DNA of 63,208 bases from CAYRGY01 sp964424075 (GTDB lineage: Bacteria > Patescibacteriota > Gracilibacteria > UBA1369), in assembly GCA_964424075.1 (NCBI GenBank), contig CAYRGY010000007.1, positions 1-63,208 of the forward strand, given 5' to 3'. The position numbers and the translations under genes were made by a program. The notes under the pieces are model-generated. The model was not told where the DNA came from and did not search any database. It saw only the letters and a program-made list of their open reading frames with translations. This document shows positions 54,204 through 62,326 of this stretch, in pieces (within the stretch, counting starts at the first letter, position 1; every line of letters starts with the position of its first letter).

Positions 54204-55261
54204 ATAACTTAGAAACAGAATACTTGCAATTGGAGGATGATCTGGCTAAACCGGAAATAATTTCTGATCAGAAAAAGTATCAGCAATTGATGAGAAGACA
54301 TAAAGAGTTGGGAAAAGTTGTATCATTATATCGAGATTTAAAGGTGAATCAGCAGCAGGTAAATGATGCGGAAGAAATTTTGGAATCAGAAAGTGATGAG
54401 GAATTGAGAGATTTTGCTAAAGAGCAATTTCATCAGGGTAAAGATAAGGTTGAAGAACTAGAGGAATTAATACGACTTGAACTTTTACCCAAGGATCCCA
54501 ATGATTTTAAAAATGCAATTATAGAGATACGAGCCGGAGCCGGCGGAGAGGAGGCTGCCTTATTTGGAGCGGAGCTTTCCAGAGCTTATATGAGATATTT
54601 GGAACATAGCGGATATCGCATTGAAATGATTAGTAAGAGCGAAGCGGAGGCCGGTGGAATTAAGGAAATGGTATTTAAAGTTATCGGAGGTGATATGCCT
54701 TATGGATTAATGAAATATGAAAGTGGAGTGCATCGAGTGCAGAGAATACCGGTGACTGAAAGTCAGGGACGTGTACACACTTCCACCATTACAGTTGCAG
54801 TTTTACCTGAAGCAGAGGAATTTGATGTGGAAATTGCTGATAATGATTTGAAGGTTGATGTTTATCGGTCCAGTGGTCCAGGCGGGCAAAGTGTTAATAC
54901 AACAGATTCGGCCGTTAGAATTACTCATCTTCCCACCGGTTTGGTTGTTTCAATGCAGGATGAAAAGTCACAATTGAAGAATAAAATGAAGGCTATGGAG
55001 GTGCTAAGAACTCGCCTATATGCCATGGAACAGGAGAAACGAGCTAAAGAGTTGGGAGAAGAGCGTTTGGCTCAAATTGGAACAGGGGATAGGTCGGAAA
55101 AGATTCGTACTTATAATTTCCCTCAAGATAGGGTAACGGATCATCGTATAAAGAAAAGTTGGAGTAATCTGCCCGGAATTATGGAAGGGGATATGGAAGA
55201 TATTATCGAGACCTTGATTATAGAGGATCAGGCTAAGAAATTAGCTAAGGCAGCCAGTTGA
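54188..55261 (+). CDS. prfA: Peptide chain release factor 1
   Basis: 357 residues. Codon-recognition tripeptide P188-V-T in RIPVTESQGRVHTST identifies RF1 (UAA and UAG). The catalytic GGQ motif is at residues 232-234 (SSGPGGQSVNTTDSAVRITH). The N-terminal helical domain and EIRAGAGGEEAALF are typical. The gene itself ends in TGA, which RF1 does not read, so a release factor 2 must exist elsewhere in the genome. Overlaps prmC by 16 bases and abuts the convergent gene. Confidence 0.96.
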   Translation: MEQKLDNLETEYLQLEDDLAKPEIISDQKKYQQLMRRHKELGKVVSLYRDLKVNQQQVNDAEEILESESDEELRDFAKEQFHQGKDKVEELEELIRLELLPKDPNDFKNAIIEIRAGAGGEEAALFGAELSRAYMRYLEHSGYRIEMISKSEAEAGGIKEMVFKVIGGDMPYGLMKYESGVHRVQRIPVTESQGRVHTSTITVAVLPEAEEFDVEIADNDLKVDVYRSSGPGGQSVNTTDSAVRITHLPTGLVVSMQDEKSQLKNKMKAMEVLRTRLYAMEQEKRAKELGEERLAQIGTGDRSEKIRTYNFPQDRVTDHRIKKSWSNLPGIMEGDMEDIIETLIIEDQAKKLAKAAS

Positions 55262-55648
55262 TTATTTGATCATCCTTTTGTTTTTGGGGATTTCTCTTTG
55301 AGTAATTTTTCTATGAATTTCATCATTTTTTTTGGATTCATCAGGTTTTTCAGAATAGGCTCCTTCAACGTTTCTGCGGTAATACTCACGCGGATCTATC
55401 CCTAATTCTGCCCAGTTGAAACTTTGTTGAGAATTTGGCTGTATACTTGTTTTTTTATCTTTTTCAGATATTGGTCTGGAAGGTGGGGCGTCAATTGCAA
55501 TTTGGGTATCTTGATTAGCTATAGCAGTTATCTCTTCTACAGTTTGATTACTATCTGGTTGGACTTCGGAGCGCTTTTGACCTTGTGATTCTGCAGCCAG
55601 TAAATCTCTGTGTGTAGGTCGTTTATTATTAGTATATTCAGGTGTCAT
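55262..55648 (-). CDS. Hypothetical hydrophilic protein
   Basis: 128 residues, not recognised. Rich in Gln, Asn, Lys, Glu and Pro and probably disordered, apart from a short segment FNWAELGIDPREYYRRNV. No signal or membrane segment. It is the last of three minus-strand genes of unknown function and lies 21 bases after the membrane gene at 55670. Its stop directly abuts the prfA stop. Confidence 0.55.
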   Translation of the reverse strand: MTPEYTNNKRPTHRDLLAAESQGQKRSEVQPDSNQTVEEITAIANQDTQIAIDAPPSRPISEKDKKTSIQPNSQQSFNWAELGIDPREYYRRNVEGAYSEKPDESKKNDEIHRKITQREIPKNKRMIK

Positions 55649-55669
55649 AAGGATAATGTTAAGGCTAAT

Positions 55670-56017
55670 TTAATTGAACAGTATATTAGTAGTGCTTTCC
55701 CAAGTTTGTTCTATTTTATCACTAATTCCGTAAACGTCAGAAATTACATCGCTTAGGCTTTGATGTATGCTTAAATATCCATCTTTTAATAAATTTACAT
55801 TGTTATTTAAAGCATCAAGATATTCACTCAAAAGTGAGAAAACGTACCATCCTAATATGACAATAGCGAGAAGAGGAACCAGTACTAATAGAGTATGATA
55901 TATGAATTGAATGGTATGCCATTTATTGAGTCGCTTTTGATTAGAACATAAGAATTTTAAATATTGGTTCTGTTCTTTGAGCAGAGCGATGATTATTTGA
56001 GCATCCTCATTATTCAT
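55670..56017 (-). CDS. Small single-pass membrane protein
   Basis: 115 residues, not recognised. A polar N-terminus (EDAQIIIALLKEQNQYLKFL), one transmembrane segment (about residues 36-65, FIYHTLLVLVPLLAIVILGW), and a helical C-terminal part (LLKDGYLSIHQSLSDVISDV) that could pair as a coiled coil. Overlaps the upstream gene by one base. Confidence 0.6.
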   Translation of the reverse strand: MNNEDAQIIIALLKEQNQYLKFLCSNQKRLNKWHTIQFIYHTLLVLVPLLAIVILGWYVFSLLSEYLDALNNNVNLLKDGYLSIHQSLSDVISDVYGISDKIEQTWESTTNILFN

Positions 56018-56466
56018 TAGCGTCGTTTTTTAGGAGATACCACACTGCGATATAATCTACGGATTTTGGCATCAGTGTAGCTGAATTCTGCATCTTCATC
56101 AAATACTATACTATCTGAGTATGGTTCATCCAATTCGTCTGCAGATAAATAGGGGCCTTCTTCTACAGATTTCGGAGGAGGAAGTAGTGAGTCTTGCGGA
56201 TCAGAGTCTTCGTCGTCAAGCATAGCCTCTTCAAAAAATCTGTTGGCTCGATCTTCTGCTAATTGCGCTTTAACTTCATCATAATTGAAAAATTCTCCTA
56301 CAGCTTTTTGAGCTTTATCTCCGGTGATTTCCTTGATTCCACTGACAATTCCTTTTCTGATGAGCTCTTTTTCTACTTGTAATGAATGTTTCAAAGAAGA
56401 ATCGAGTGCTGCTCCGCCTTCAGAGCTTTTTGGGGTATCAAATTCTTCTATATATTGATTAGGCAT
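56017..56466 (-). CDS. Hypothetical acidic protein
   Basis: 149 residues, not recognised. Strongly acidic (EEAMLDDEDSDPQDSLLPPP, ADELDEPYSDSIVFDEDAEF) with a basic C-terminal end (RRLYRSVVSPKKRR). No membrane segment. First of three coupled genes (56017-55262). The acidic body with a basic tail resembles an adaptor or nucleic-acid-associated protein only in composition. Confidence 0.55.
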   Translation of the reverse strand: MPNQYIEEFDTPKSSEGGAALDSSLKHSLQVEKELIRKGIVSGIKEITGDKAQKAVGEFFNYDEVKAQLAEDRANRFFEEAMLDDEDSDPQDSLLPPPKSVEEGPYLSADELDEPYSDSIVFDEDAEFSYTDAKIRRLYRSVVSPKKRR

Positions 56467-56532
56467 AGATAATACTGATATATATTAATACGGCTCAATT
56501 ATATTTATAAACTTTGATAAGAAAACCCAAAA

Positions 56533-57315
56533 ATGCTCATAGATACACATTGCCATATACATTTTAAGCAAAAGTTTCCTGATTTAGAGGAAGTTTTGAA
56601 ACGAGCTTATGATGCTGGAATTGATCGAATGATCACAGTCGGTTGTGATTGGCAAGATTCATTAAAGGCTCAAGCATTAGCAGCAAAACATGAACATATT
56701 TACTGGACTATGGGAATTCATCCACATGAGGTGGAGAAAATGAATGATCAGCAATTGCAGAAGGCAAAGGAATTGCTACAAGCTGGTGAAAATTTGCCGG
56801 TGGCTATCGGAGAGATTGGTTTGGATTATTATCGTGATTTGTCACCCAGGGATTTGCAAAAAAGACGCTTTCGAGAACAGCTGGAACTGGCCAGGGAATT
56901 TGATTTGCCTGTAATTCTGCATGTGCGTGAAGCTTATGAGGATATGTTCAAGCTAATTGATGAAAGTGACTATAAAAAAGTGCTTTTCCATTGTTTTACT
57001 GCAGGTTTGCGTGAAGCTGACTGGATATGGAGTAAAGGCATGATTACATCTTTCCCCGGAGTTGTAACTTATCCTAAGAATGATGACTTGCGAGAAGTTG
57101 TTAGCCGGGCTCCAAAAAATCTTTATGTAGTTGAAACGGATTGTCCATATTTAACTCCGCAGAAGTATCGGGGGCAGCGCAATGAGCCGGCTTATGTAGC
57201 AGAGACAGCCCAAGTGATTGCTGAAACTAGACAAGTTTCCTTGGAACAGGTTGCAAGTGAGACTACGGCTAATGCTCAAAGCTTTTTTAATTTAGTGACA
57301 GCTGTTGAAAGCTAG
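56533..57315 (+). CDS. tatD: TatD family metal-dependent hydrolase
   Basis: 260 residues, normal TatD/YcfH length. Metal-site motifs: DTHCHIHF (H-x-H), the WTMGIHPHEVEK loop, Glu in AIGEIGLDYYRD, His in PVILHVREAYEDM, FHCFTAG, and the terminal Asp in VVETDCPYLTPQKYRGQRNE. Family members are DNases or tRNA/D-aminoacyl hydrolases, some with 3'-5' exonuclease activity; the precise substrate is open. Monocistronic and convergent with radA. Confidence 0.9.
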   Translation: MLIDTHCHIHFKQKFPDLEEVLKRAYDAGIDRMITVGCDWQDSLKAQALAAKHEHIYWTMGIHPHEVEKMNDQQLQKAKELLQAGENLPVAIGEIGLDYYRDLSPRDLQKRRFREQLELAREFDLPVILHVREAYEDMFKLIDESDYKKVLFHCFTAGLREADWIWSKGMITSFPGVVTYPKNDDLREVVSRAPKNLYVVETDCPYLTPQKYRGQRNEPAYVAETAQVIAETRQVSLEQVASETTANAQSFFNLVTAVES

Positions 57316-57334
57316 AGCCACCATTAATAGAACA

Positions 57335-58681
57335 CTAGGTAATTATTCTTTGCAATTCTTCCAATTCACTGATTTGAATTAATTCAGATTTTGATTTTAG
57401 AGGCTGTTTTAATTTGGAGGTGATTATTTGTTTGAAGCCAAGTTTTTCAGCTTCTTTAATACGTTTCTCTAGCATGTTAATGCTACGTAATTCACCAGAT
57501 AAGCCGATTTCGCTTAAGAAAACTGTTTCCGGTGGTAATGGGGTTTTCCGATATGAAGAGATAATTGCGGCAATGATGGCTAAATCATTAGCATTCTCTC
57601 TAAGTTTAAAACCTCCGATGACATTGATGTATATATCCTGATTGCTTAGATTAATTTTTAGAAATTTTTGTATAACTGCTGCCAGTAATTGCAGACGATT
57701 GATGTCATATCCGCTGGCCGTGCGTTTGGGATAGCCAAAAACTGTGGGGCTGGTAAGCGCTTGTACTTCTAGAATTAGTGGTCGATTACCTTCAGTGGTT
57801 ACCGTAATACTTGAACCAATAGCATTCTTTTTACGACCTTCCAGAAAACTCTCCGATGGATTTTCGATTTCAGTAAATCCCTTCCCGGTCATTTCCAAAA
57901 TGGAAATTTCATTAGTAGAACCGAAACGATTTTTGAGTGAACGCAAAATACGTAGATTTTGATAACGATCACCTTCCAGAAATAATACAGTGTCAACCAA
58001 GTGCTCAAGAATTTTTGGTCCTGCCAGATTCCCATCCTTATTGATATGCCCGACAATAATTATTGTAATATTACGTTTTTTAGCAAATTCCATCAGAGCC
58101 TCCGTGCAATAGCGTACCTGATTAATTGATCCGGCCATTGAAGGAATTTCTTCAGAAGCCAACACTTGAATTGAATCAATGATAACAAGTTCAGGCTCAC
58201 TTCGATCAAGATGAGCTAAAATTTGTTCCAAGTTGGTCTCATTGATCAATGTGAAATTATCTCCGGCTCGGAAGTCAATTCTGGCAGCACGATCGCTAAT
58301 TTGTTCAACTGATTCTTCGCCGGAAATGTAAAGGACGGAATTTAGCTGTGTGCTTAATTGCTGGCATATTTGCAAGGTTAATGTAGATTTGCCAATGCCA
58401 GGCTCGCCGCTCATTAAAAGTAGACTGCCGGTTTTCAGGCCGCCACCAAGCACTAGATTTAAGTCATTAAAATTAGTGTTTAAGCGTGTCGATTCATGTT
58501 TGACCTGGGCAAGGCTGACAGGTTTTGCGGATATTGCCGGGCGGACAGTTGATTTTGATTTAGTGATCAAGCCTTCCTGAAAACTGTTCCAGGCTTCGCA
58601 ATCGGGGCATTTGCCCAGCCACTTAGGAGAATTATAGCCGCAAGTTGCGCAGGTGAATGTTGTTTTAGCTTTACTTGGCAT
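57335..58681 (-). CDS. radA: DNA repair protein RadA
   Basis: 448 residues. N-terminal zinc finger C11-x-x-C14 and C25-x-x-C28 (FTCATCGYNSPKWLGKCPDC), a RecA-like domain with Walker A SGEPGIGKSTLT (91-102), Walker B LVIIDSIQVL, the RadA-specific motif KNRFGS, and a C-terminal Lon-protease-like domain (LEVQALTSP, ANDLAIIAAIISSY, FLSEIGLSGELR). It promotes branch migration in recombinational repair. Its start overlaps the end of the upstream glycosyltransferase gene by 11 bases. Confidence 0.95.
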   Translation of the reverse strand: MPSKAKTTFTCATCGYNSPKWLGKCPDCEAWNSFQEGLITKSKSTVRPAISAKPVSLAQVKHESTRLNTNFNDLNLVLGGGLKTGSLLLMSGEPGIGKSTLTLQICQQLSTQLNSVLYISGEESVEQISDRAARIDFRAGDNFTLINETNLEQILAHLDRSEPELVIIDSIQVLASEEIPSMAGSINQVRYCTEALMEFAKKRNITIIIVGHINKDGNLAGPKILEHLVDTVLFLEGDRYQNLRILRSLKNRFGSTNEISILEMTGKGFTEIENPSESFLEGRKKNAIGSSITVTTEGNRPLILEVQALTSPTVFGYPKRTASGYDINRLQLLAAVIQKFLKINLSNQDIYINVIGGFKLRENANDLAIIAAIISSYRKTPLPPETVFLSEIGLSGELRSINMLEKRIKEAEKLGFKQIITSKLKQPLKSKSELIQISELEELQRIIT

Positions 58682-59720
58682 ATTGTCTATATATTTTAGC
58701 TGTCAGTTCCGCACATTTTTGGGCAGAAAATTCTTTAACTCGTTTAAGTCCGCTCTTGCTAAGTTTATTGCTTAAGTCTCGCTTTAGCAAAACTTTCTTA
58801 ATTGCTTCTGTTAATTGTTGAGAATCCCCAGCTTCAACTAATAGTCCATTTTCACCGTTGGTAATGATTTCCGGAACTCCACCTGCACGAGTGCTTATGA
58901 CTGGTGTGCCGGCCTGCATAGCTTCCAGAATCACAAGACCAAATGCTTCTTTTAAGCTAGGCAATACGAACACTTCTGCCTCTGACATCAGTTTGGTAAT
59001 ATCATCTCTATAACCTAATAATTCAACACGATTAACTAAATTTAAATTTTTTATTAATTTTTCCAGTTTTGCTCTTTCAGGACCTTCTCCTGCAATTTTT
59101 ACATTTTGCTCGGGGAGTTTGGAGATAGCTTCAATTAAATATCTATATCCTTTGCGCTGATGTAAAGTTCCAACGCTTAAAATTCCTGATCGTTTGGATT
59201 TTATCGGTTTAGCTAGCTCAATGCCATTGTGAATAACTTGTAATTTTTTACTATGTCGCGGGTAAAGTTGGGCTAGAAAGTTTCGATTTGCTTTTGATAT
59301 GCAAATTATTTTATTTGTAGCAGCAAGAGTAATTTTTTTGATAAGAGATTTTGGAGCTGAGAGTTTAAAAGGATCATGTTCAGTTATGACTAGCGGGATA
59401 TTACTTAAAATTGTGGCCGGATAAATATATTTACAGGCTAGGGGATTCCATAAATGAGCATGGATGAGTTTTGGTTGGTGTTTGCGTATTGCTTTGCGCA
59501 AATGCCAAAAATTACCCAATCCATTTTTAGAATTTGTTTTGACGGTTTCTATTTGGCAATGGGGTAGCTTTTCAAATTCATGTAGCCAAGACTGATTGTG
59601 TTTATTATCACGACAAACCAATACAACTTTATAATCATTCAGGTATTTGGCCAGCACAAACATTTGTTTTTCCGCTCCACCGAATAGCGGAGTGTCAGTA
59701 TAAAAAAGTATTTTCTTCAT
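58671..59720 (-). CDS. Glycosyltransferase, GT4-like (GT-B fold)
   Basis: 349 residues. The N-terminal GT-B half opens KKILFYTDTPLFGGAEKQMF. The C-terminal half has the donor-binding GTLHQRKGYRYLIEAI, KIAGEGPER, VFVLPSLKEAFGLVILEAMQ (E-x-x-x-x-x-x-x-E retaining signature) and AGTPVISTRAGGVPEII. It transfers a sugar from a nucleotide-sugar to a lipid or glycan acceptor at the inner face of the membrane. GDP-mannose made by manC elsewhere in the window is a possible donor, which is inference. Confidence 0.9.
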   Translation of the reverse strand: MKKILFYTDTPLFGGAEKQMFVLAKYLNDYKVVLVCRDNKHNQSWLHEFEKLPHCQIETVKTNSKNGLGNFWHLRKAIRKHQPKLIHAHLWNPLACKYIYPATILSNIPLVITEHDPFKLSAPKSLIKKITLAATNKIICISKANRNFLAQLYPRHSKKLQVIHNGIELAKPIKSKRSGILSVGTLHQRKGYRYLIEAISKLPEQNVKIAGEGPERAKLEKLIKNLNLVNRVELLGYRDDITKLMSEAEVFVLPSLKEAFGLVILEAMQAGTPVISTRAGGVPEIITNGENGLLVEAGDSQQLTEAIKKVLLKRDLSNKLSKSGLKRVKEFSAQKCAELTAKIYRQYAK

Positions 59721-59762
59721 GCCTGCGAATTATTACTGATAGTAGCGCCAAAGTAAAATCAT

Positions 59763-59791
59763 TTGCCACCTGCTCGATTTAATGGTAGCTT
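59763..59791 (+). promoter_or_regulatory. Promoter for tRNA-Lys
   Basis: TTGCCA (59763-59768), 17 nt, TAGCTT (59786-59791), about 28 bases before the tRNA. Confidence 0.45.
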
Positions 59792-59818
59792 CTTCCCGCC
59801 AAAAAACACTGTCTATGT

Positions 59819-59894
59819 GGGTCATTAGCTCAGTCGGTAGAGCAGTCGCCTCTTAAGCGAACGGTCGCTGGTTCGAGCCCAGCATGACCCACCA
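59819..59894 (+). tRNA. tRNA-Lys (anticodon CUU), CCA encoded
   Basis: Cloverleaf of 76 nt: acceptor GGGTCAT/ATGACCC, D arm GCTC...GAGC, anticodon arm GTCGC-CTCTTAA-GCGAA (anticodon CTT), variable CGGTC, T arm GCTGG-TTCGAGC-CCAGC, A73 and encoded CCA. The top anticodon-stem pair is a G-A mismatch. Reads AAG. Confidence 0.96.
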
Positions 59895-59895
59895 A

Positions 59896-59924
59896 AGTCA
59901 GATTCGCGAAGCTTGAATTTGACT
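59896..59924 (+). other. Hairpin immediately 3' of tRNA-Lys
   Basis: 10 bp stem AGTCAGATTC (59896-59905)/GAATTTGACT (59915-59924), one G-T pair, loop GCGAAGCTT. It begins two bases after the encoded CCA. No strong T tract follows, so a processing signal is as likely as a terminator. Confidence 0.6.
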
Positions 59925-60002
59925 AATATTCATATATACAGGTGCTGTCGAGCTGTTCTGAGCTGCAAAAATTTATTGTGCTTACATATTTGCTTAATTT
60001 TA

Positions 60003-60031
60003 TTGATGCAATGTTTTCGCTGATGTATATA
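60003..60031 (+). promoter_or_regulatory. Promoter for mutM
   Basis: TTGATG (60003-60008), 17 nt, TATATA (60026-60031), with an overlapping TATAAT two bases on. About 28 bases before the ATG at 60059. Confidence 0.5.
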
Positions 60032-60058
60032 ATGACGAAGAATTTTAAATTGTAGGCA

Positions 60059-60910
60059 ATGCCGGAACTTCCTGAAGTAGAAACAGTTATTCGTCAATTA
60101 CGACCTCAAGTTGAGGGGCGTAAGTTTTGGAAATTTGAATCTAAAAATGCTTCCACTTTTAAACCATCAGCGACAGTGTTGGAAGAGATTTTGCCTGGCA
60201 AACGTATTGAGAAACTGCGCAGGCATGGTAAATACATTATTTTTGAATTATCAGATCAATTGGTGATGGTGGTTCATCTAAGAATGACTGGCATGTTTAG
60301 TTTTGAGGAGGATCTGCAAAATAAAAGCTTTCTGCGCGGAATTTTTACATTTACTAATGGGCGCAGATTAATGTTCAGTGATATTCGAAAATTCGGGCAA
60401 ATCTGTCTTTATCCTCGAAGCGAATTTATGGAAAAAACCAATATAGATCAACTTGGATTTGATCCAATTATCGATGGCATTGAATGCCTAAACTTTTCGC
60501 GTGGAATACTTAAGAATACTTTGCTAAATCAACGTTGTATAGCTGGGATAGGTAATATTTATGCTGATGAAATTTGTTTTCGTTCAGGACTAGATCCGCG
60601 CTCAAGAGTGGAAAAATTGGATTCCAAACAAATGCATAGATTGAAGGAATCTATTGTTTATTGTTTGCAGGAGGGGATAAAACATAATGGAACCACAATA
60701 TCAGATTTTCGTGGAACACGAGGAGATTCCGGGAAGCATCAAAAATATTTGCAAGTCTATGGCCGAAAAGATGATCCTTGCTACAAGTGTGGATCACTAA
60801 TTGAAAAACTTCGTGTTGCCGGAAGGGGGACTTATATTTGTGTTAACTGTCAGTTACTTTTGTCTTCTCAAATACCAGCTTCCAATAAAAAATCCGCCAA
60901 AAGCAATTAG
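60059..60910 (+). CDS. mutM: Formamidopyrimidine-DNA glycosylase
   Basis: 283 residues. N-terminal PELPEVETVIRQL supplies the catalytic Pro2 and Glu3; the beta-hairpin Lys region is KLRRHGKYIIFEL; then VVHLRMTGMFS, FSDIRKFGQ, helix-two-turn-helix CIAGIGNIYADEICFRSGLD, and the C-terminal zinc finger C-Y-K-C...C-V-N-C with the GRGTYIC motif. It excises 8-oxoguanine and cleaves the strand. Its last 57 bases overlap the convergent membrane-protein gene. Confidence 0.95.
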   Translation: MPELPEVETVIRQLRPQVEGRKFWKFESKNASTFKPSATVLEEILPGKRIEKLRRHGKYIIFELSDQLVMVVHLRMTGMFSFEEDLQNKSFLRGIFTFTNGRRLMFSDIRKFGQICLYPRSEFMEKTNIDQLGFDPIIDGIECLNFSRGILKNTLLNQRCIAGIGNIYADEICFRSGLDPRSRVEKLDSKQMHRLKESIVYCLQEGIKHNGTTISDFRGTRGDSGKHQKYLQVYGRKDDPCYKCGSLIEKLRVAGRGTYICVNCQLLLSSQIPASNKKSAKSN

Positions 60911-61216
60911 TGGAAAACTGAAGATGATAAAGACGACAATATCCTGATAAGTTTGGAAGAAATAAACTGTGAATATGCCAAGAATTATAAATGCGATTCC
61001 ACCCGCTAATTCTTTTCGCCAGGCCAGAGCCAGAATTAAAAGCATGATAGCCCAGGGAATGGCATTGGGACTGTTATAGATAATTCCCATCCAGCCGGCA
61101 TTATTGAGGTGTGAACCGGAGACTAGAGCGAATATAAATATCAAACTTAATAAGGCTAGGAGCATGTAGCGTGCCGTATAGCGAAAGTAGTCAGCAATAT
61201 TAATTCTGTTTTTCAT
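60854..61216 (-). CDS. Small polytopic membrane protein
   Basis: 120 residues with four hydrophobic segments (YMLLALLSLIFIFALVSGSH, AIPWAIMLLILALAW, GIAFIILGIFTVYFF, IVVFIIFSFPLIAFGGFFIG) and a short basic C-terminus (WYLRRQK). I recognise the general type of small four-helix proteins of unknown function but not a named family. It overlaps mutM by 57 bases at the 3' ends and the upstream gene by 4 bases. Confidence 0.65.
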   Translation of the reverse strand: MKNRINIADYFRYTARYMLLALLSLIFIFALVSGSHLNNAGWMGIIYNSPNAIPWAIMLLILALAWRKELAGGIAFIILGIFTVYFFQTYQDIVVFIIFSFPLIAFGGFFIGSWYLRRQK

Positions 61217-61713
61217 ATTTTGCGAGAATCATAGGCCCAATGTAGAACAGCTTGTCTTTGTTTATGTCGGCAATTTAAATCTCCCGGGTGGCAGTTTTTT
61301 CGTATTGCACCAATGTGCCGCCGTATTGCTTTCCAACGTTTGATTTGACGTTGATCTTCTTCCGGAATACGACGGCCCATGTAATAGCGGCAATACCATT
61401 GAAACCAACCGCGCGGATCAAGTGGGTAAATCCAGCCTTTGCGCTGCCAAGCTTCTAGAGGTAAAGATGCGTCAACTCCGAAATAATTTAATGACGGATC
61501 TTTATGGGCAGATAATTTTGCGTTTTTGAACCAATCAGAGGGGAATTCATCTTGGCAGTCATTAAGGTATTTGCCTCCGAAAACGCCCAGTTGAAGCATT
61601 TGTTTGGGAGTAAGCTCGGGTTTAAATTCTTTGTCAAAATTTTCACCTATCGGTTCTGATAGTGTGTAAATATAATTAGTCTGAAATGAATCATTAGCAG
61701 TAACTTTTGTCAT
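61213..61713 (-). CDS. Conserved hypothetical protein, Trp/Arg-rich
   Basis: 166 residues, soluble, with an unusually conserved-looking sequence: LTPKQMLQLGVFGGKYLNDC, EFPSDWF, LNYFGVDASLPLEAWQRKGW, DPRGWFQWYCRYYMGRR, EEDQRQIKRWKAIRRH, and NCRHKQRQAVLHWAYDSRKI. I recall proteins with this pattern in scattered bacteria and in eukaryotic algae and fungi, always of unknown function. The dense Trp, Arg, His and Cys content suggests nucleic-acid or metal binding, which is inference. Gap of 4 bases after the acetyltransferase. Confidence 0.7.
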   Translation of the reverse strand: MTKVTANDSFQTNYIYTLSEPIGENFDKEFKPELTPKQMLQLGVFGGKYLNDCQDEFPSDWFKNAKLSAHKDPSLNYFGVDASLPLEAWQRKGWIYPLDPRGWFQWYCRYYMGRRIPEEDQRQIKRWKAIRRHIGAIRKNCHPGDLNCRHKQRQAVLHWAYDSRKI

Positions 61714-61717
61714 TTTT

Positions 61718-62215
61718 CTAGTTTACTTTTGCATAAAGCCAGGCATCTTGCGATTTTCCTTTTCTATCTTTAAGTGCTTTCTGCAATTTACCTTCCTTTT
61801 TATAACCACACTTGATTGCTACCTTATTACTGCCGATATTTTTTGGCATAGTTACAATTTCTATTCTGGAAAGCTTCATATCTTTCAAACCGATTTTTTC
61901 CATTAATTTAGTTGCTTTAGTAGCGATACCTTTACCCCAATAATCTTCATCGACAAAATAGCCGATTTCACCAATGTAGGGACGATGTTGATTTATCTTA
62001 ATACCTATTCCTCCAACAACCTTTCCATCAAATAGAATGGCGTAATTGTGTTCCATATTATCTTTTCGACGTTGTGCGTTTCCGGCAAGAAATTTTCGCT
62101 CATCATCAATCGATTTCGGGCCGGCAGTGAAATATTTAAAATTCGGATTGGCTAGAATCTCATAAAAACGTTTTGCATCGGATAAACGTTGAGGGCGAAT
62201 AGTGATTTTGGGCAT
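61718..62215 (-). CDS. GNAT family N-acetyltransferase (RimJ/RimL type)
   Basis: 165 residues. N-terminal ITIRPQRLSDAKRFYEILAN, then KVVGGIGIKINQHRPYIGEI, the acetyl-CoA loop YFVDEDYWGKGIATKATKLM (Q/R-x-x-G-x-G/A variant), and the C-terminal NIGSNKVAIKCGYKKEG. RimJ/RimL-like enzymes acetylate protein N-termini or small amines; the substrate is unknown. First gene of a three-gene minus-strand run. Confidence 0.88.
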   Translation of the reverse strand: MPKITIRPQRLSDAKRFYEILANPNFKYFTAGPKSIDDERKFLAGNAQRRKDNMEHNYAILFDGKVVGGIGIKINQHRPYIGEIGYFVDEDYWGKGIATKATKLMEKIGLKDMKLSRIEIVTMPKNIGSNKVAIKCGYKKEGKLQKALKDRKGKSQDAWLYAKVN

Positions 62216-62241
62216 TTTATATTTACTTTATGAACATATGA

Positions 62242-62270
62242 ATATTAAAGAATAATAATTAATTTAACAA
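62242..62270 (-). promoter_or_regulatory. Promoter for the acetyltransferase gene run
   Basis: On the minus strand TTGTTA (62265-62270), 17 nt, TAATAT (62242-62247), about 26 bases before the ATG at 62215. Confidence 0.55.
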
Positions 62271-62276
62271 GAGGCG

Positions 62277-62305
62277 TTGACAATATAGCTGGTTAGTTTT
62301 ATAAC
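62277..62305 (+). promoter_or_regulatory. Sigma-70 promoter for the methyltransferase gene
   Basis: TTGACA (62277-62282), 17 nt, TATAAC (62300-62305), 21 bases before the ATG at 62327. Divergent from the promoter at 62242-62270. Confidence 0.7.
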
Positions 62306-62326
62306 TGAATCAGTCTAACATCGTAA

